Shown here: positions 1 to 8,732 of the stretch, in pieces
Layout of the letters: each line of letters starts with the position of its first letter
Numbering within the stretch: position 1 is the stretch's first letter
From: Rhizobiales bacterium IMCC20636
GTDB taxonomy: Bacteria; Pseudomonadota; Alphaproteobacteria; Rhizobiales; GCA-2746425
Direction of reading: 5' to 3'
Assembly: GCA_016865015.1 (NCBI GenBank)
Contig: CP018226.1
Coordinates: forward strand, 3,007,001-3,071,000
DNA: 64,000 nucleotides
The notes under the pieces: model-generated
The model's database searches: none
Told to the model about the DNA's origin: nothing
Seen by the model: only the letters and a program-made list of their open reading frames with translations
Program-made: the position numbers and the translations under genes

Positions 1-597
1 GCCCACCTGCACATCTGTCAGGCCAGGCGTACCGGCAATCGGTGCAACAATGCTGCGCTGTTCAAGATCATAATTTGCCTTGTCCAACGCCGCCTGGGCT
101 ATATCAACAGCCACCTGCGCGTCAGCCAGTGATGTGTTCGTCAATGTTCCGCTAGCGGCCAGTTTCTCATAGCGGGACAGAGTTTCCTGTGCCTGCTGCA
201 ACTGAATTTGAGCTGTTCTGACGGCTATTTTCTGCAACTCATCATTCAGGGAAACCAAAAGCGCTCCGGCCTCAATTCTGACATTTGGCACCATATGAAC
301 AGCGGTGACCCGACCACTGGTCTCACTGAGTATTTTTACCCGCGCGTCGGCCTGGACATTGCCAAGAGCACTGAAAAGATCCGTATAGGGTTCAACCTTG
401 ACCGATTCCATCGTGACTGTGGATGCCTGATTGCCACCCCGTCTTCCGCCGCCGCGTTGTCCTGGCGGGCCTGACCGTCCTGCTGGAGCACTCGCGCTGC
501 TTTGTTCCGGCGTTCCGGCGCCTTCATATTCAAAAATGAAAAAATAGGTTCCGCCTATCATGGCAGCCGCAACCAGAACGGAGAGAAAGTGTTTCAT
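1..597 (-). CDS. RND efflux periplasmic adaptor (membrane fusion protein), partial
   Basis: The ATG at 597-595 opens a frame that runs off the left edge, so only the first 199 residues are present. Visible parts are a hydrophobic signal/anchor (about residues 5-24), a Gly/Arg/Pro-rich linker (about 33-60), the first half of a barrel-sandwich (biotinyl/lipoyl-like) domain with the run ILSETSGRVTAVH, and an alpha-helical hairpin rich in Gln/Ala/Leu (about 120-175) ending in a SIVAPIAGTPG segment. This is the layout of AcrA/MexA/MdtA-type adaptors that link an inner-membrane RND pump to an outer-membrane channel. The pump gene would be expected beyond the left edge. Substrate unknown. No linked regulator is visible. 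Confidence 0.85.
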   Translation of the reverse strand, partial: MKHFLSVLVAAAMIGGTYFFIFEYEGAGTPEQSSASAPAGRSGPPGQRGGGRRGGNQASTVTMESVKVEPYTDLFSALGNVQADARVKILSETSGRVTAVHMVPNVRIEAGALLVSLNDELQKIAVRTAQIQLQQAQETLSRYEKLAASGTLTNTSLADAQVAVDIAQAALDKANYDLEQRSIVAPIAGTPGLTDVQVG

Positions 598-1244
598 GTA
601 TTTTCGTTACTCCAAAGCAAACAAGACTTAGAGGTTTAACCAATCCGTGCCACATAAGGCTTAGGTCTTCACCCAAACAAGCCACTCCAGGATTGCGGTG
701 TCGCACCCTCGCCCGAATGAATCTATGTGACCAACAAGGTCAGTTACCCTCGAGTTCTTTCGCACAGCGTTCAAACCAATCAATGCGGCAAACTCTAAAA
801 TTTCGGACAATCAAAGCGTGAAAGGCAAAAGGCCACTCGGAAAACCTGAACAAATCGGACACCAGCCTTGTCCCGAAACGATTGGGCACAAGCCTGTTGA
901 GCAACTCTATGCTTACAATCTGACAGTGAGTCTTAAAAGACAAGGATTTTTGCTTCGCATACGCCGACATTATTGTAATCAAATGTAACACCGGATTACG
1001 GCAAATTCTGGCCAGAATGACAAAAAGCCATGGCCGAAACGGGTTCTGGCAAGGTTGAAACGACTGGGAGTTTTCTTGATGATCGATCGCTTGAAGCACC
1101 ATGTACAAGCTTCAAGGACTACGTTTTAAGACCGTGTTCCCCGCTGGACGCAGGAGCAATATACGTGGTCGAGATGAATGCAGATGATCGTTCCGCAATA
1201 TCGCGCAGACAGGTCTAAGCCGAAGACTTTTGTCTCTTTGCGCT
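598..1244. other. intergenic stretch, no gene recognised
   Basis: About 650 bases separate the adaptor start from the end of the lipoprotein gene. Short open frames occur on both strands (for example 740-1108 minus and 1030-1218 plus). Their translations have no recognisable domain and a composition unlike the flanking genes. The stretch probably holds the promoter of the efflux operon close to 600-700, but I cannot point to a convincing -35/-10 pair. No tRNA-like or clear terminator structure was seen. Confidence 0.4.
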
Positions 1245-1934
1245 TCAGACGCGCGCCAAAGTCCAACGTACAATGTCGCTGATGACCTCGTCCATGGCTT
1301 CGTCAATGGCAAAGACAGCGTCTTCAATGCTGTCTGTCGGCGCAAAAGCGCTGGCGCTGAATTCCCGGGAGCCTGCTACCTGGCCGGTTCTGTCATTCAC
1401 AATTTTTACAGAGATATCGATGATAGCGGACTGTGTAATGGCATCAAACTCGAAAGAGCGCAGGTTCGACAAGATCTGGTAGTCAATGACCAGCCCATCT
1501 CCGGGTTTGCCTACGGCTTTGGTCCTGCCAGTCGCCTCAAAGGATTCCTGCAGTTTCACCTGCACCAATCTTGGCAACGTATCGGCCCATTGCGCCCTTG
1601 GAAAATAATTCAGCTCAGATGCCGATGGCCGAACGACAATTCCGTTGCCAGCCAACGCCTGCAAGGCACCGGGTTCGACAATCAGTAATTGCCCTGCATG
1701 GCCCCTAAGTTTCGAAATATCTGTGGGTGCCGACAAATCAAAGGTGCGCGATGCAGGTGGTGTCAGCAAAATACAGCCTGACAGAACAAGGCTCAGGGCT
1801 GCGGCGACAACCAGGTTTGCGCCCCATTTACAAGGGCACACCCTTCCATCGGATCGATGTGGACGCTTGTCTTGTTTCCTGTAAAAGGCCAAAGCCAACT
1901 CACTATCACTTGCGGAGTTTGGAGAAATTAACAT
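1245..1934 (-). CDS. ABC-type transport auxiliary lipoprotein (PqiC/Mla-like)
   Basis: Up to 229 residues with a lipoprotein signal: a hydrophobic stretch followed by the lipobox LSGC. After this comes a globular domain typical of the outer-membrane auxiliary lipoproteins encoded with MCE-type ABC transporters (ABC_trans_aux/PqiC family). It probably receives lipid from, or docks, the MCE protein in the periplasm. The lipobox lies about 55 residues from the ATG at 1934. An in-frame GTG at 1841 would give a normal-length signal peptide but has a GGAAGG placed directly against it, so the start is uncertain. The gene follows the MCE gene by about 100 bp on the same strand, closing the operon. 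Confidence 0.8.
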   Translation of the reverse strand: MLISPNSASDSELALAFYRKQDKRPHRSDGRVCPCKWGANLVVAAALSLVLSGCILLTPPASRTFDLSAPTDISKLRGHAGQLLIVEPGALQALAGNGIVVRPSASELNYFPRAQWADTLPRLVQVKLQESFEATGRTKAVGKPGDGLVIDYQILSNLRSFEFDAITQSAIIDISVKIVNDRTGQVAGSREFSASAFAPTDSIEDAVFAIDEAMDEVISDIVRWTLARV

Positions 1935-2035
1935 CTTTGCTTTTGAACAGAGATTCCCAAGAAATCAAGCGCCCCCACCCGTTTCGGATGCGAGTGTTGC
2001 AAGAATAACCCGATTCCAGGCAAGACAGCAGCAAA

Positions 2036-3436
2036 TCAGCGTCGTGGTCTGCCATTGTATTCAGGAACGCCGCCGCCACCGGAAATAAATTGCCGTGGAT
2101 TGCTCTCCAATTGCTGCAACAATCGGTTAAAACGATTCATGGCGCGCCTGCTATCCGCAATCAGACCGTCAAAATTGCGCAACCCGGCGCCCGAAAACCG
2201 CGAAACGCCATCCGAAATCTCGCCAAACCGAACCTCAAACGTCGCAGCCGCACTGCGGAAGCTTGCAAGCGTCTTTTGCAGTTCCCCCATAAGTGTAGCG
2301 CTGCCATCGGAACTCATCATTTTGTCAAGACTGTCAAACAGCGCATCAACCCGGCCCGCCGCAGAATTAAGCGTCTCGGTAATGGAAGCAGCATCCGATG
2401 TGATTTTGCTGATCCGCTCTCCTTCGCCTTCAAGACGTGTTGTAAAATTCCTGAAGCTCGCGCTACCTGCCTGAGCATCCGCGACAATTCCCGTTATTGC
2501 ATCATTCTGGTTCGTGAGATTTTCAATGAACGAATTGGTACCTGATACAATCCCTCTCACCTCATCAGGAACTATTGCAGACATGATATCATCTATTTGC
2601 GACAGGCTGCTGTTCAACGATGTACCGAAAGTGTTGAACGTCGAGACCGTTACCTTGGCCTCTTCAACCAGATTTTCCAGATTACCGGCTGTCTGGTTCA
2701 AGTTTTCGGTGAATTCCCGGATACTGGAAATCGACGTCCTGACTTGTTCAGGATCAACCGCACTGATCAATGTGTCAGCCTTGTCTGTCAAGCCATCGAG
2801 GCGCGTTGCCAGCGCTCCAATTTTTGTTGCTGCATCTGAAGTTGTCGACAGGAACCGGTCAATACCGGGCGCGTTATTTGCCAATGCATCGGAGAACACC
2901 GCAGCGTTCTGGATGGTTCTTTCAATATCCGCCCCATTTGTTTCCACCAACGCGTCGACTCGTCTGACAACCTTGTCGACCCGTGACATCATATCCCGCG
3001 CAGCCTGCAGCAGATCGTCCATTGAGGAACCGTCGGCCTGCAGTTGAGGAATTTCCTTCTGTAACAGAAGGTTGGGCAAGTCTTTCGAACCAGCCCGAAG
3101 GTCGACATAAGACGCACCCGTGATGCCTGTGGTGCCAAGCGTGATTGTTGTGTCAGATTTAAGAGGTGTGTCATCAGCAATATCAACGTTGACCAGCACC
3201 GCTTCAGGGTTTTCAGGATCAAGTAAGAGACCCCGAACCGTACCAACGCGGATTCCATTGAAATTGACGGGACTTCCGGCAACAAGGCCGGAGACAGCAC
3301 CTGGAAAAGAAATCTGGACCGACCTTGCGGACCCTGCCTGATCCAGCCGCCCGACCCAATAGATCATCAACACTGCGATGGCAGCGACCAACAGCGTAAA
3401 TACTCCGATCAGCCCGTAATTGGCTTTGGTTTCCAT
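2036..3436 (-). CDS. MCE-domain (MlaD-family) lipid-binding protein
   Basis: 466 residues. One N-terminal transmembrane helix (about 9-29) anchors the protein in the inner membrane. A single MCE/MlaD domain follows (about 40-118, with AGSPVNFNGIRVGTV and GITGASYVDL). The rest is a long, largely helical tail rich in Asn/Ser/Thr/Asp with heptad character (about 130-440), as in the longer alphaproteobacterial MlaD homologues. MCE rings bind phospholipid or other hydrophobic molecules and pass them between the membranes. It lies 55 bp downstream of the ATPase gene and upstream of the auxiliary lipoprotein gene, the usual order of these operons. Confidence 0.9.
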   Translation of the reverse strand: METKANYGLIGVFTLLVAAIAVLMIYWVGRLDQAGSARSVQISFPGAVSGLVAGSPVNFNGIRVGTVRGLLLDPENPEAVLVNVDIADDTPLKSDTTITLGTTGITGASYVDLRAGSKDLPNLLLQKEIPQLQADGSSMDDLLQAARDMMSRVDKVVRRVDALVETNGADIERTIQNAAVFSDALANNAPGIDRFLSTTSDAATKIGALATRLDGLTDKADTLISAVDPEQVRTSISSIREFTENLNQTAGNLENLVEEAKVTVSTFNTFGTSLNSSLSQIDDIMSAIVPDEVRGIVSGTNSFIENLTNQNDAITGIVADAQAGSASFRNFTTRLEGEGERISKITSDAASITETLNSAAGRVDALFDSLDKMMSSDGSATLMGELQKTLASFRSAAATFEVRFGEISDGVSRFSGAGLRNFDGLIADSRRAMNRFNRLLQQLESNPRQFISGGGGVPEYNGRPRR

Positions 3437-3491
3437 CGTTTATTGACTCACTCTGACCATGTCATGCCGAAATTCTCTTCGCGGTCCGTAT

Positions 3492-4298
3492 TCAGCTTTC
3501 CCGCGATTCGTTCAGTCTGCGGGCACGTTTTCCCTTGAAATAATCCTGCACCCACGGATCGTCAAATGCCAGCATATCCGGCAAGCCGCCTTCTACCATG
3601 ACCTTTTTATTGCCGATTACGGCAATTCTGTCACAGGCAGCATAGAGGCTATCCAGATCATGCGTCACCATGAAGGCACTCAATGCCAATGTGTCGCAGA
3701 GTTTTTTCAGCAACTCATCAAATTCAGCCGCGCTGATCGGATCCAAACCGGATGTGGGTTCATCCAGAAACACGATATCGGGATCCAATGCCAATGCTCT
3801 GGCAAGGCTGGCCCGCTTTATCATGCCACCGGATAATTCCGACGGAAACTTGTCGACAGCATCCGGCGGCAAGCCAACCATTTCGATCTTGATGCGCGCC
3901 AGTTCATCCATCAGATCCTGCGGCAATTTCAAATGCTCGCGCATCGGAACCTGGACATTCTGCTTGACTGTCAAAGCTGAGAACAACGCACCATTTTGAA
4001 ACAGGACACCCCAGCGTTGGTCAACAGCCTCCTGGACGGCATGTTCGGCCGAATCGTAATCCATCCCGTAGACCGTAACGACACCGGATCTGCGTGGCAG
4101 CAACCCGACAATCGAGCGCAACAGCACTGACTTGCCGGTACCCGAAGCTCCAACAACGCCCAGCACCTCCCCCGCCTTGAGGTCGATGTCGAGATCTTCA
4201 AGAATAAGCGTATCACCAAAACCCACAGTAATTCCGCGCGCCCGCAAAATGACGTCGCCACGTTTCACTGAAGGAAATGATATCTTTTCTCTGGCCAT
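3492..4298 (-). CDS. MlaF-like ABC transporter ATP-binding protein
   Basis: 268 residues, a complete nucleotide-binding domain. Walker A is GASGTGKS, the signature is LSGGMIKRASLARAL, Walker B is IVFLDEPTSGLD, and the switch histidine is in VTHDLDSL. The signature with Met in place of Gln is characteristic of the MlaF/Ttg2A subfamily that energises MCE lipid transporters. It should pair with the MlaE-like permease at 5507-6655. That gene is on the same strand but separated by the oppositely oriented reductase gene, so the ATPase needs a promoter of its own in 4299-4508, a region shared divergently with the reductase. Confidence 0.92.
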   Translation of the reverse strand: MAREKISFPSVKRGDVILRARGITVGFGDTLILEDLDIDLKAGEVLGVVGASGTGKSVLLRSIVGLLPRRSGVVTVYGMDYDSAEHAVQEAVDQRWGVLFQNGALFSALTVKQNVQVPMREHLKLPQDLMDELARIKIEMVGLPPDAVDKFPSELSGGMIKRASLARALALDPDIVFLDEPTSGLDPISAAEFDELLKKLCDTLALSAFMVTHDLDSLYAACDRIAVIGNKKVMVEGGLPDMLAFDDPWVQDYFKGKRARRLNESRES

Positions 4299-4508
4299 AA
4301 AAACTCTTGATCTGTTTCACCGGTTGGCACCAGAGAAAAATACTCTTGTTACCGATTCAAAGATTTGCATTAACTATATGCTGGATTGCCGTTTCGATTG
4401 CAATGACGACAATATTGCGATCTTGAGGCATGTCTGAGGCGTAGAGTCGCGATAAGATGGTGCCCGACGTCAGGAAATTCTCTTGGTTTCAGCAAAACGG
4501 AATATATC

Positions 4509-5480
4509 GTGAAAACAAAATTTCTAGGCCAGACCGGCCTTCAGGTTTCAGAATTGTGTTTTGGAACCATGTCTTTTGGTGGGGATTCCGACGCACCGGA
4601 ATCTGGCCGAATGTTTTCTGCATGCCGAGATGCGGGCATTAACTTTTTTGATTGTGCCGACGTCTATTCCAACGGCGCAGCCGAACGAATTCTGGGCGAC
4701 TTGATCAAAGACAGCCGCGATGAGTTGATCATTACGTCCAAATGTTTCGGGGCCATGAACGCTGATATCAATTCTGGCGGCGGAAACCGACGTCATATAC
4801 TGCACGCCGTCGAGGAGAGCCTGAAACGGTTGAACACTAATCGGCTCGATATTCTGTTCATGCACCGCTGGGACGATAATGTGCCATTGGAAGAAACCTT
4901 GCGGGCACTGGAAAAGCTGGTGGCAGATGGCAAGGTTCTGTATCTGGGTGCCAGCAATTATGCCGCTTGGCAAATTACCCGTGGACTTGGAATTTCACAG
5001 CGGCAGGGCTGGCCGCGCTTCGATGTCATTCAACCGATGTACTCACTCGTCAAACGACAGGCGGAAGTGGAGATTTTTCCATTAGCTCTTGCCGAAAGCC
5101 TGGGTGTTATTTCCTACTCACCGGTCGGCGGCGGTCTGTTGAGTGGCAAATACAATGCCAAGACGCGTCCGCAATCCGCGCGACTGGTTGCCAACAGCAT
5201 GTATTCGGCACGATATGGAGATTCGTCGGCTTTCACGACGGCTGAAGCATTCACGGCCTTGTCGGAAGAACGCGGCATTCATCCGGTTGCACTGGCGGTT
5301 GCCTGGGCGGCGGCCAATCCAGCCGTAACCTGCCCGATTATCGGGGCGCGAAATGTGGAACAGCTTCAGCCATCCCTGCAAGCCGCCTATGTCGCCTTGG
5401 ATGAGGAACTCTATTCCGCCATATCCGCACTGTCCCCAACGCCGGCGCCTGCAACAGATCGCCTTGAAGAACAAAGTTAG
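4509..5480 (+). CDS. aldo/keto reductase
   Basis: 323 residues, a full-length NAD(P)H-dependent aldo/keto reductase with a TIM-barrel fold. The catalytic tetrad is visible as D48 and Y53 (FDCADVY), K78 (TSKCFG) and H119 (FMHRWD). The C-terminal cofactor-binding segment contains PIIGARNVEQL. Translation probably starts at the GTG at 4509, with GGA about seven bases upstream. The gene is read opposite to the lipid-transport genes on both sides: divergent from the ATPase gene and tail-to-tail with the permease gene (26 bp gap). Substrate cannot be deduced. Its position looks like an insertion into a formerly continuous operon. Confidence 0.93.
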   Translation: MKTKFLGQTGLQVSELCFGTMSFGGDSDAPESGRMFSACRDAGINFFDCADVYSNGAAERILGDLIKDSRDELIITSKCFGAMNADINSGGGNRRHILHAVEESLKRLNTNRLDILFMHRWDDNVPLEETLRALEKLVADGKVLYLGASNYAAWQITRGLGISQRQGWPRFDVIQPMYSLVKRQAEVEIFPLALAESLGVISYSPVGGGLLSGKYNAKTRPQSARLVANSMYSARYGDSSAFTTAEAFTALSEERGIHPVALAVAWAAANPAVTCPIIGARNVEQLQPSLQAAYVALDEELYSAISALSPTPAPATDRLEEQS

Positions 5481-5506
5481 AGTTTCCGTCTTGGTGCAGA
5501 TTGCTG

Positions 5507-6655
5507 TCAGTAGCCAATTGCAGCAAAGAACATGGCAAAAAGACCGTCCATCACAATCACCATGAAGATGGCTTTGACGACGGACGCGGTGGTTCTGCGG
5601 CCCAGAGATTCAGCACTTCCCTTGACAGCAAAGCCCTCTGAACAGCCAATGATTGCAATCACCAAAGCCATGAACGGTGCCTTTATGAACCCCACAAGCA
5701 AGGTTGACAGCCATACGGCTTCCCTCAATCTGGTGATGAATTCGATCGGTGGGATGTCGGCATAGACCCATGCCACCACACCGCCCCCGAGAAGCGCGAA
5801 AATATCCGCGATCACGGTCAACAATGGCACAGCAATGACAAGGGCGAGGACGCGCGGCAAGACGAGCACATCGGTCGTCGACATGCCGATGACGCGCAGA
5901 GCATCAATTTCCTCGCGCATTTTCATGGAGCCTATTTCGGCTGTGAATGCACTGCCAGACCGGCCCGCCACCATAATAGCAGTCAGCAAGACTCCCAATT
6001 CCCGCAGCACCAGAATGCCGACCAGATCCACGGTGAAGACTTCTGCTCCAAAATAGCGCAACTGATATGCCGACTGCTGAGCAATAATCGCGCCAATAAC
6101 AAATGACATAAGCGCAATAATTGGCACTGCGCGCAGGCCTGCCTGATCCAGATGATGGACAATGGAAATTGCGCGCAATCGCTTGGGCGAAACCAAAACG
6201 GCGAGCAGGCCCCAAACAGCCCGGCCGAGCATATTGGTCTTGGCAGACATGTCATAGCCAACGTTTGAGACGTTGCGGCCGAGAAATTCCATAGGGCGCC
6301 AGCGCGGGGTGGGAGCCGAATCGGCATCCAGGGCGGGCGCACTGTCGAAAACTTCATCCAGCAGGACTTCTCGATCGTGTGTCATGCCTTCAAGCAAAAG
6401 TTCAATGTTGCGCGCAAGCAAGCGTCTCCTGAGTCGCACCAGCAACCATGCGCCTGAGGTATCCATGTTTTCAATTGCAGCTATGTTTGCCACCAAAGGT
6501 CCAGCGCCGTCCTTGGCGACCTGTTGCTCAAGTTGATTCAGTGTTTGAGACAGATCGGCAGCATTTTCCAACGTCCAATTGCCTGTGGCCATCAGCTTCA
6601 TACCATCGGAATTGTCCTGCAGGCTGACCAGTTCTGGCACTGTTGTCACACTCAC
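5507..6655 (-). CDS. MlaE-family lipid ABC permease with N-terminal STAS domain
   Basis: 382 residues from a GTG start at 6655. The first ~110 residues form a STAS-like domain (NWTLENAADL, IENMDTSGAWLL), as in other STAS-MlaE fusions. Residues from about 140 to the end form the MlaE permease with five or six membrane helices, including LRELGVLLTAIMVAGRSGSAF and the conserved IGSMKMREEIDALRVIGM segment. The protein is the inner-membrane core of an MCE-type phospholipid transporter and should work with the MlaF-like ATPase and MlaD-like protein encoded at 2036-4298. STAS domains often bind partners or ligands and may regulate the pump. Confidence 0.92.
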   Translation of the reverse strand: MSVTTVPELVSLQDNSDGMKLMATGNWTLENAADLSQTLNQLEQQVAKDGAGPLVANIAAIENMDTSGAWLLVRLRRRLLARNIELLLEGMTHDREVLLDEVFDSAPALDADSAPTPRWRPMEFLGRNVSNVGYDMSAKTNMLGRAVWGLLAVLVSPKRLRAISIVHHLDQAGLRAVPIIALMSFVIGAIIAQQSAYQLRYFGAEVFTVDLVGILVLRELGVLLTAIMVAGRSGSAFTAEIGSMKMREEIDALRVIGMSTTDVLVLPRVLALVIAVPLLTVIADIFALLGGGVVAWVYADIPPIEFITRLREAVWLSTLLVGFIKAPFMALVIAIIGCSEGFAVKGSAESLGRRTTASVVKAIFMVIVMDGLFAMFFAAIGY

Positions 6656-6741
6656 ATTTTTTCCATTGCGAATTACGGGATTCTTGCACAGACTAGCGGA
6701 TAATCAGCGCTGTTGAAATGCTGAATAAAAACAGGTGAATT

Positions 6742-7752
6742 ATGGAATTGAAACGGCCCTATCTTTTATTTCTGGGAGATGTCCCTGACGCATTGGCGGC
6801 AAAGACTGCAATCGGAATTGTTGATTGGCGGAAGGATTGGTGCGTGGGGCAAATGCGCCTGCCCGGATGCAATGCAGACACCGGTTTGCCGGATATGGAC
6901 CTTCAACAAGCAACAGCGGCAAATGCAAAGACACTCATCATCGGTGTTGTAAACTCAGGCGGCTTTCTTCCAGATCACTGGATTGAACCAATTGTGGCGG
7001 CGCTGGATGCCGGTCTGGATGTGGCCAGTGGACTGCATTTGCGTCTGGAAGATATTCCGGAAATTGCCGAGGCTGCCAAGCGTAATAACAGGCAGTTGCA
7101 CAATGTGCGCCAATCCGACCAGAAATTCAAAACAGGACAAGGTACAAAGCGCACGGGCATGCGGTTGCTGACGGTTGGTACCGATTGTTCTGTTGGCAAG
7201 AAATACACAGCCCTTGCGCTGGAAAAAGGCATGAAAGACGCCGGTCTGGACGCACATTTCCGAGCCACCGGACAGACAGGTGTTTTCATTTCCGGACGGG
7301 GTGTTTCCATTGATGCGGTGGTCGCCGACTTCATATCGGGCGCTGCTGAATGGATTTCACCTGCGACAGAACCGGATGTCTGGCAGATTGTGGAGGGACA
7401 GGGTTCCCTGTTCCATCCCTCTTTTGCTGGTGTATCGCTGGGCTTGTTGCATGGCTCCCAACCTGACGCGTTTGTTGTCTGTCACGAGACAACGCGGACC
7501 CATATGCGCGCCGTCAAGCACCCCATTCCCACCATCCAGCAGGTGATTGATCTGACAATTGACTGCGGAAAGCTGACAAATCCGGACATTCGCTGTGTTG
7601 GTGTCGCTGTCAACACTCAGGCGCTGGATGACGACACTGCCATGCGCACGATGGCTGAGATTGCTGAAACCTACGGCCTGCCAACAGTTGATCCCATCCG
7701 CACGGGTGTGGCATCCATTGTGGACAGGCTGCGTCAGGAGTTTGGGCTTTGA
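6742..7752 (+). CDS. dgcN: D-glutamate N-acetyltransferase DgcN (DUF1611 family)
   Basis: 336 residues from an ATG preceded by AGGTGA. The sequence matches the DUF1611 family: an N-terminal Rossmann-like half, then a P-loop-like segment LTVGTDCSVGKKYTALAL (about 143-160) and a C-terminal half with QGSLFHPSFAGVSLGLLHG. In marine bacteria DgcN acetylates D-glutamate and DgcA then racemises the product to N-acetyl-L-glutamate, letting cells use D-glutamate as carbon and nitrogen source. The immediate downstream dgcA with overlapping stop/start (TTGA) strongly supports this assignment. No regulator lies next to the pair. Function is by family and gene pairing, not demonstrated here. Confidence 0.85.
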   Translation: MELKRPYLLFLGDVPDALAAKTAIGIVDWRKDWCVGQMRLPGCNADTGLPDMDLQQATAANAKTLIIGVVNSGGFLPDHWIEPIVAALDAGLDVASGLHLRLEDIPEIAEAAKRNNRQLHNVRQSDQKFKTGQGTKRTGMRLLTVGTDCSVGKKYTALALEKGMKDAGLDAHFRATGQTGVFISGRGVSIDAVVADFISGAAEWISPATEPDVWQIVEGQGSLFHPSFAGVSLGLLHGSQPDAFVVCHETTRTHMRAVKHPIPTIQQVIDLTIDCGKLTNPDIRCVGVAVNTQALDDDTAMRTMAEIAETYGLPTVDPIRTGVASIVDRLRQEFGL

Positions 7753-8732
7753 CGCGCGATATAAAGATTGCGACAGACGTATTTCCCTTGGCGCAGGCAT
7801 TCACGATTTCACGCGGATCGCGAACAGAAGCTCATGTGCTGACAGTGACCATCACCCAGGATGGCAAGACAGGCAGAGGGGAATGCGTTCCCTATGCACG
7901 ATATGGTGAAAGTCTGGAAAGTGTGACCGCGCAGATTGAATCCATTCTTCCGGATCTATCGACAGACCTTGATACAGACAGATTGCAATTCGCCTTGCCT
8001 GCTGGCGCTGCACGCAATGCTGTTGATTGTGCATTGTGGGATTTGAAGGCCAAACAGGAGGGCGTCAGTGTTGCCCATTTATGGGGTATTTCCCCCCTTC
8101 ATGGGGTGGAAACCGCTTACACCATCAGCCTTGATAGCGCTGAACGGATGGGACAGGCAGCTCATGCTGCCAGCAACCATCCGATCCTGAAGATCAAGCT
8201 TGGCGGTGCCGGAGACAAAGATCGAATTCGGGCAGTCCATTCAGCAGCCCCGCATTGCCGGATCATTGTGGACGCCAATGAAGCATGGACGCCAGACAGT
8301 CTGGTTGAAAACATGCTGGTCTGTGCCGCGGCAGGTGTTGCGCTTGTCGAACAGCCCCTGCCTGCGGGCAATGATGACATTTTGGCAGGTATTCCTCATC
8401 CGGTTCCCATTTGCGCGGACGAAAGCGCCCACACAAGTGAAACCGTGTCGGAGCTGAAAGCGCGCTATGACTTCATAAATGTGAAATTGGACAAGACTGG
8501 TGGTCTGACCGAAGCCATGAAGCTTGTGGAACGCTGCCGGACGGACGGGTTTGGTGTGATGGTTGGCTGTATGGTGGGCTCATCCCTTGGCATGGCACCA
8601 GCCTTGCTGCCAGCACAATTGGCGGCATTTGTGGATCTTGACGGCCCCCTCCTGTTGAAGCGCGACCGGGTTGATGGCTTGCATTACGCCAACAGCGTCA
8701 TTGCGCCGCCAAAGCCGGAATTATGGGGGTGA
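7749..8732 (+). CDS. dgcA: N-acetyl-D-glutamate racemase DgcA (enolase superfamily)
   Basis: 327 residues of the muconate-lactonising/dipeptide epimerase branch of the enolase superfamily. The catalytic KxK motif is in ILKIKLGG. Metal ligands are the Asp of VDANEAW, the Glu of LVEQPLP and the Asp of CADESAH. The second-face lysine is in NVKLDKTGG. Start is the TTG at 7749, overlapping the dgcN stop (TTGA), so translation is coupled. By sequence alone it could be called an L-Ala-D/L-Glu epimerase; pairing with dgcN favours the N-acetyl-glutamate racemase role. Its last 12 bases overlap the convergent MFS gene. Confidence 0.85.
   Translation: MTRDIKIATDVFPLAQAFTISRGSRTEAHVLTVTITQDGKTGRGECVPYARYGESLESVTAQIESILPDLSTDLDTDRLQFALPAGAARNAVDCALWDLKAKQEGVSVAHLWGISPLHGVETAYTISLDSAERMGQAAHAASNHPILKIKLGGAGDKDRIRAVHSAAPHCRIIVDANEAWTPDSLVENMLVCAAAGVALVEQPLPAGNDDILAGIPHPVPICADESAHTSETVSELKARYDFINVKLDKTGGLTEAMKLVERCRTDGFGVMVGCMVGSSLGMAPALLPAQLAAFVDLDGPLLLKRDRVDGLHYANSVIAPPKPELWG

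Noticed and set aside
740-1108. 122-codon minus-strand frame in the first intergenic region
   Set aside because: Composition rich in Phe, Arg, Cys and Ile with no domain and no convincing ribosome-binding site; not supportable as a gene.
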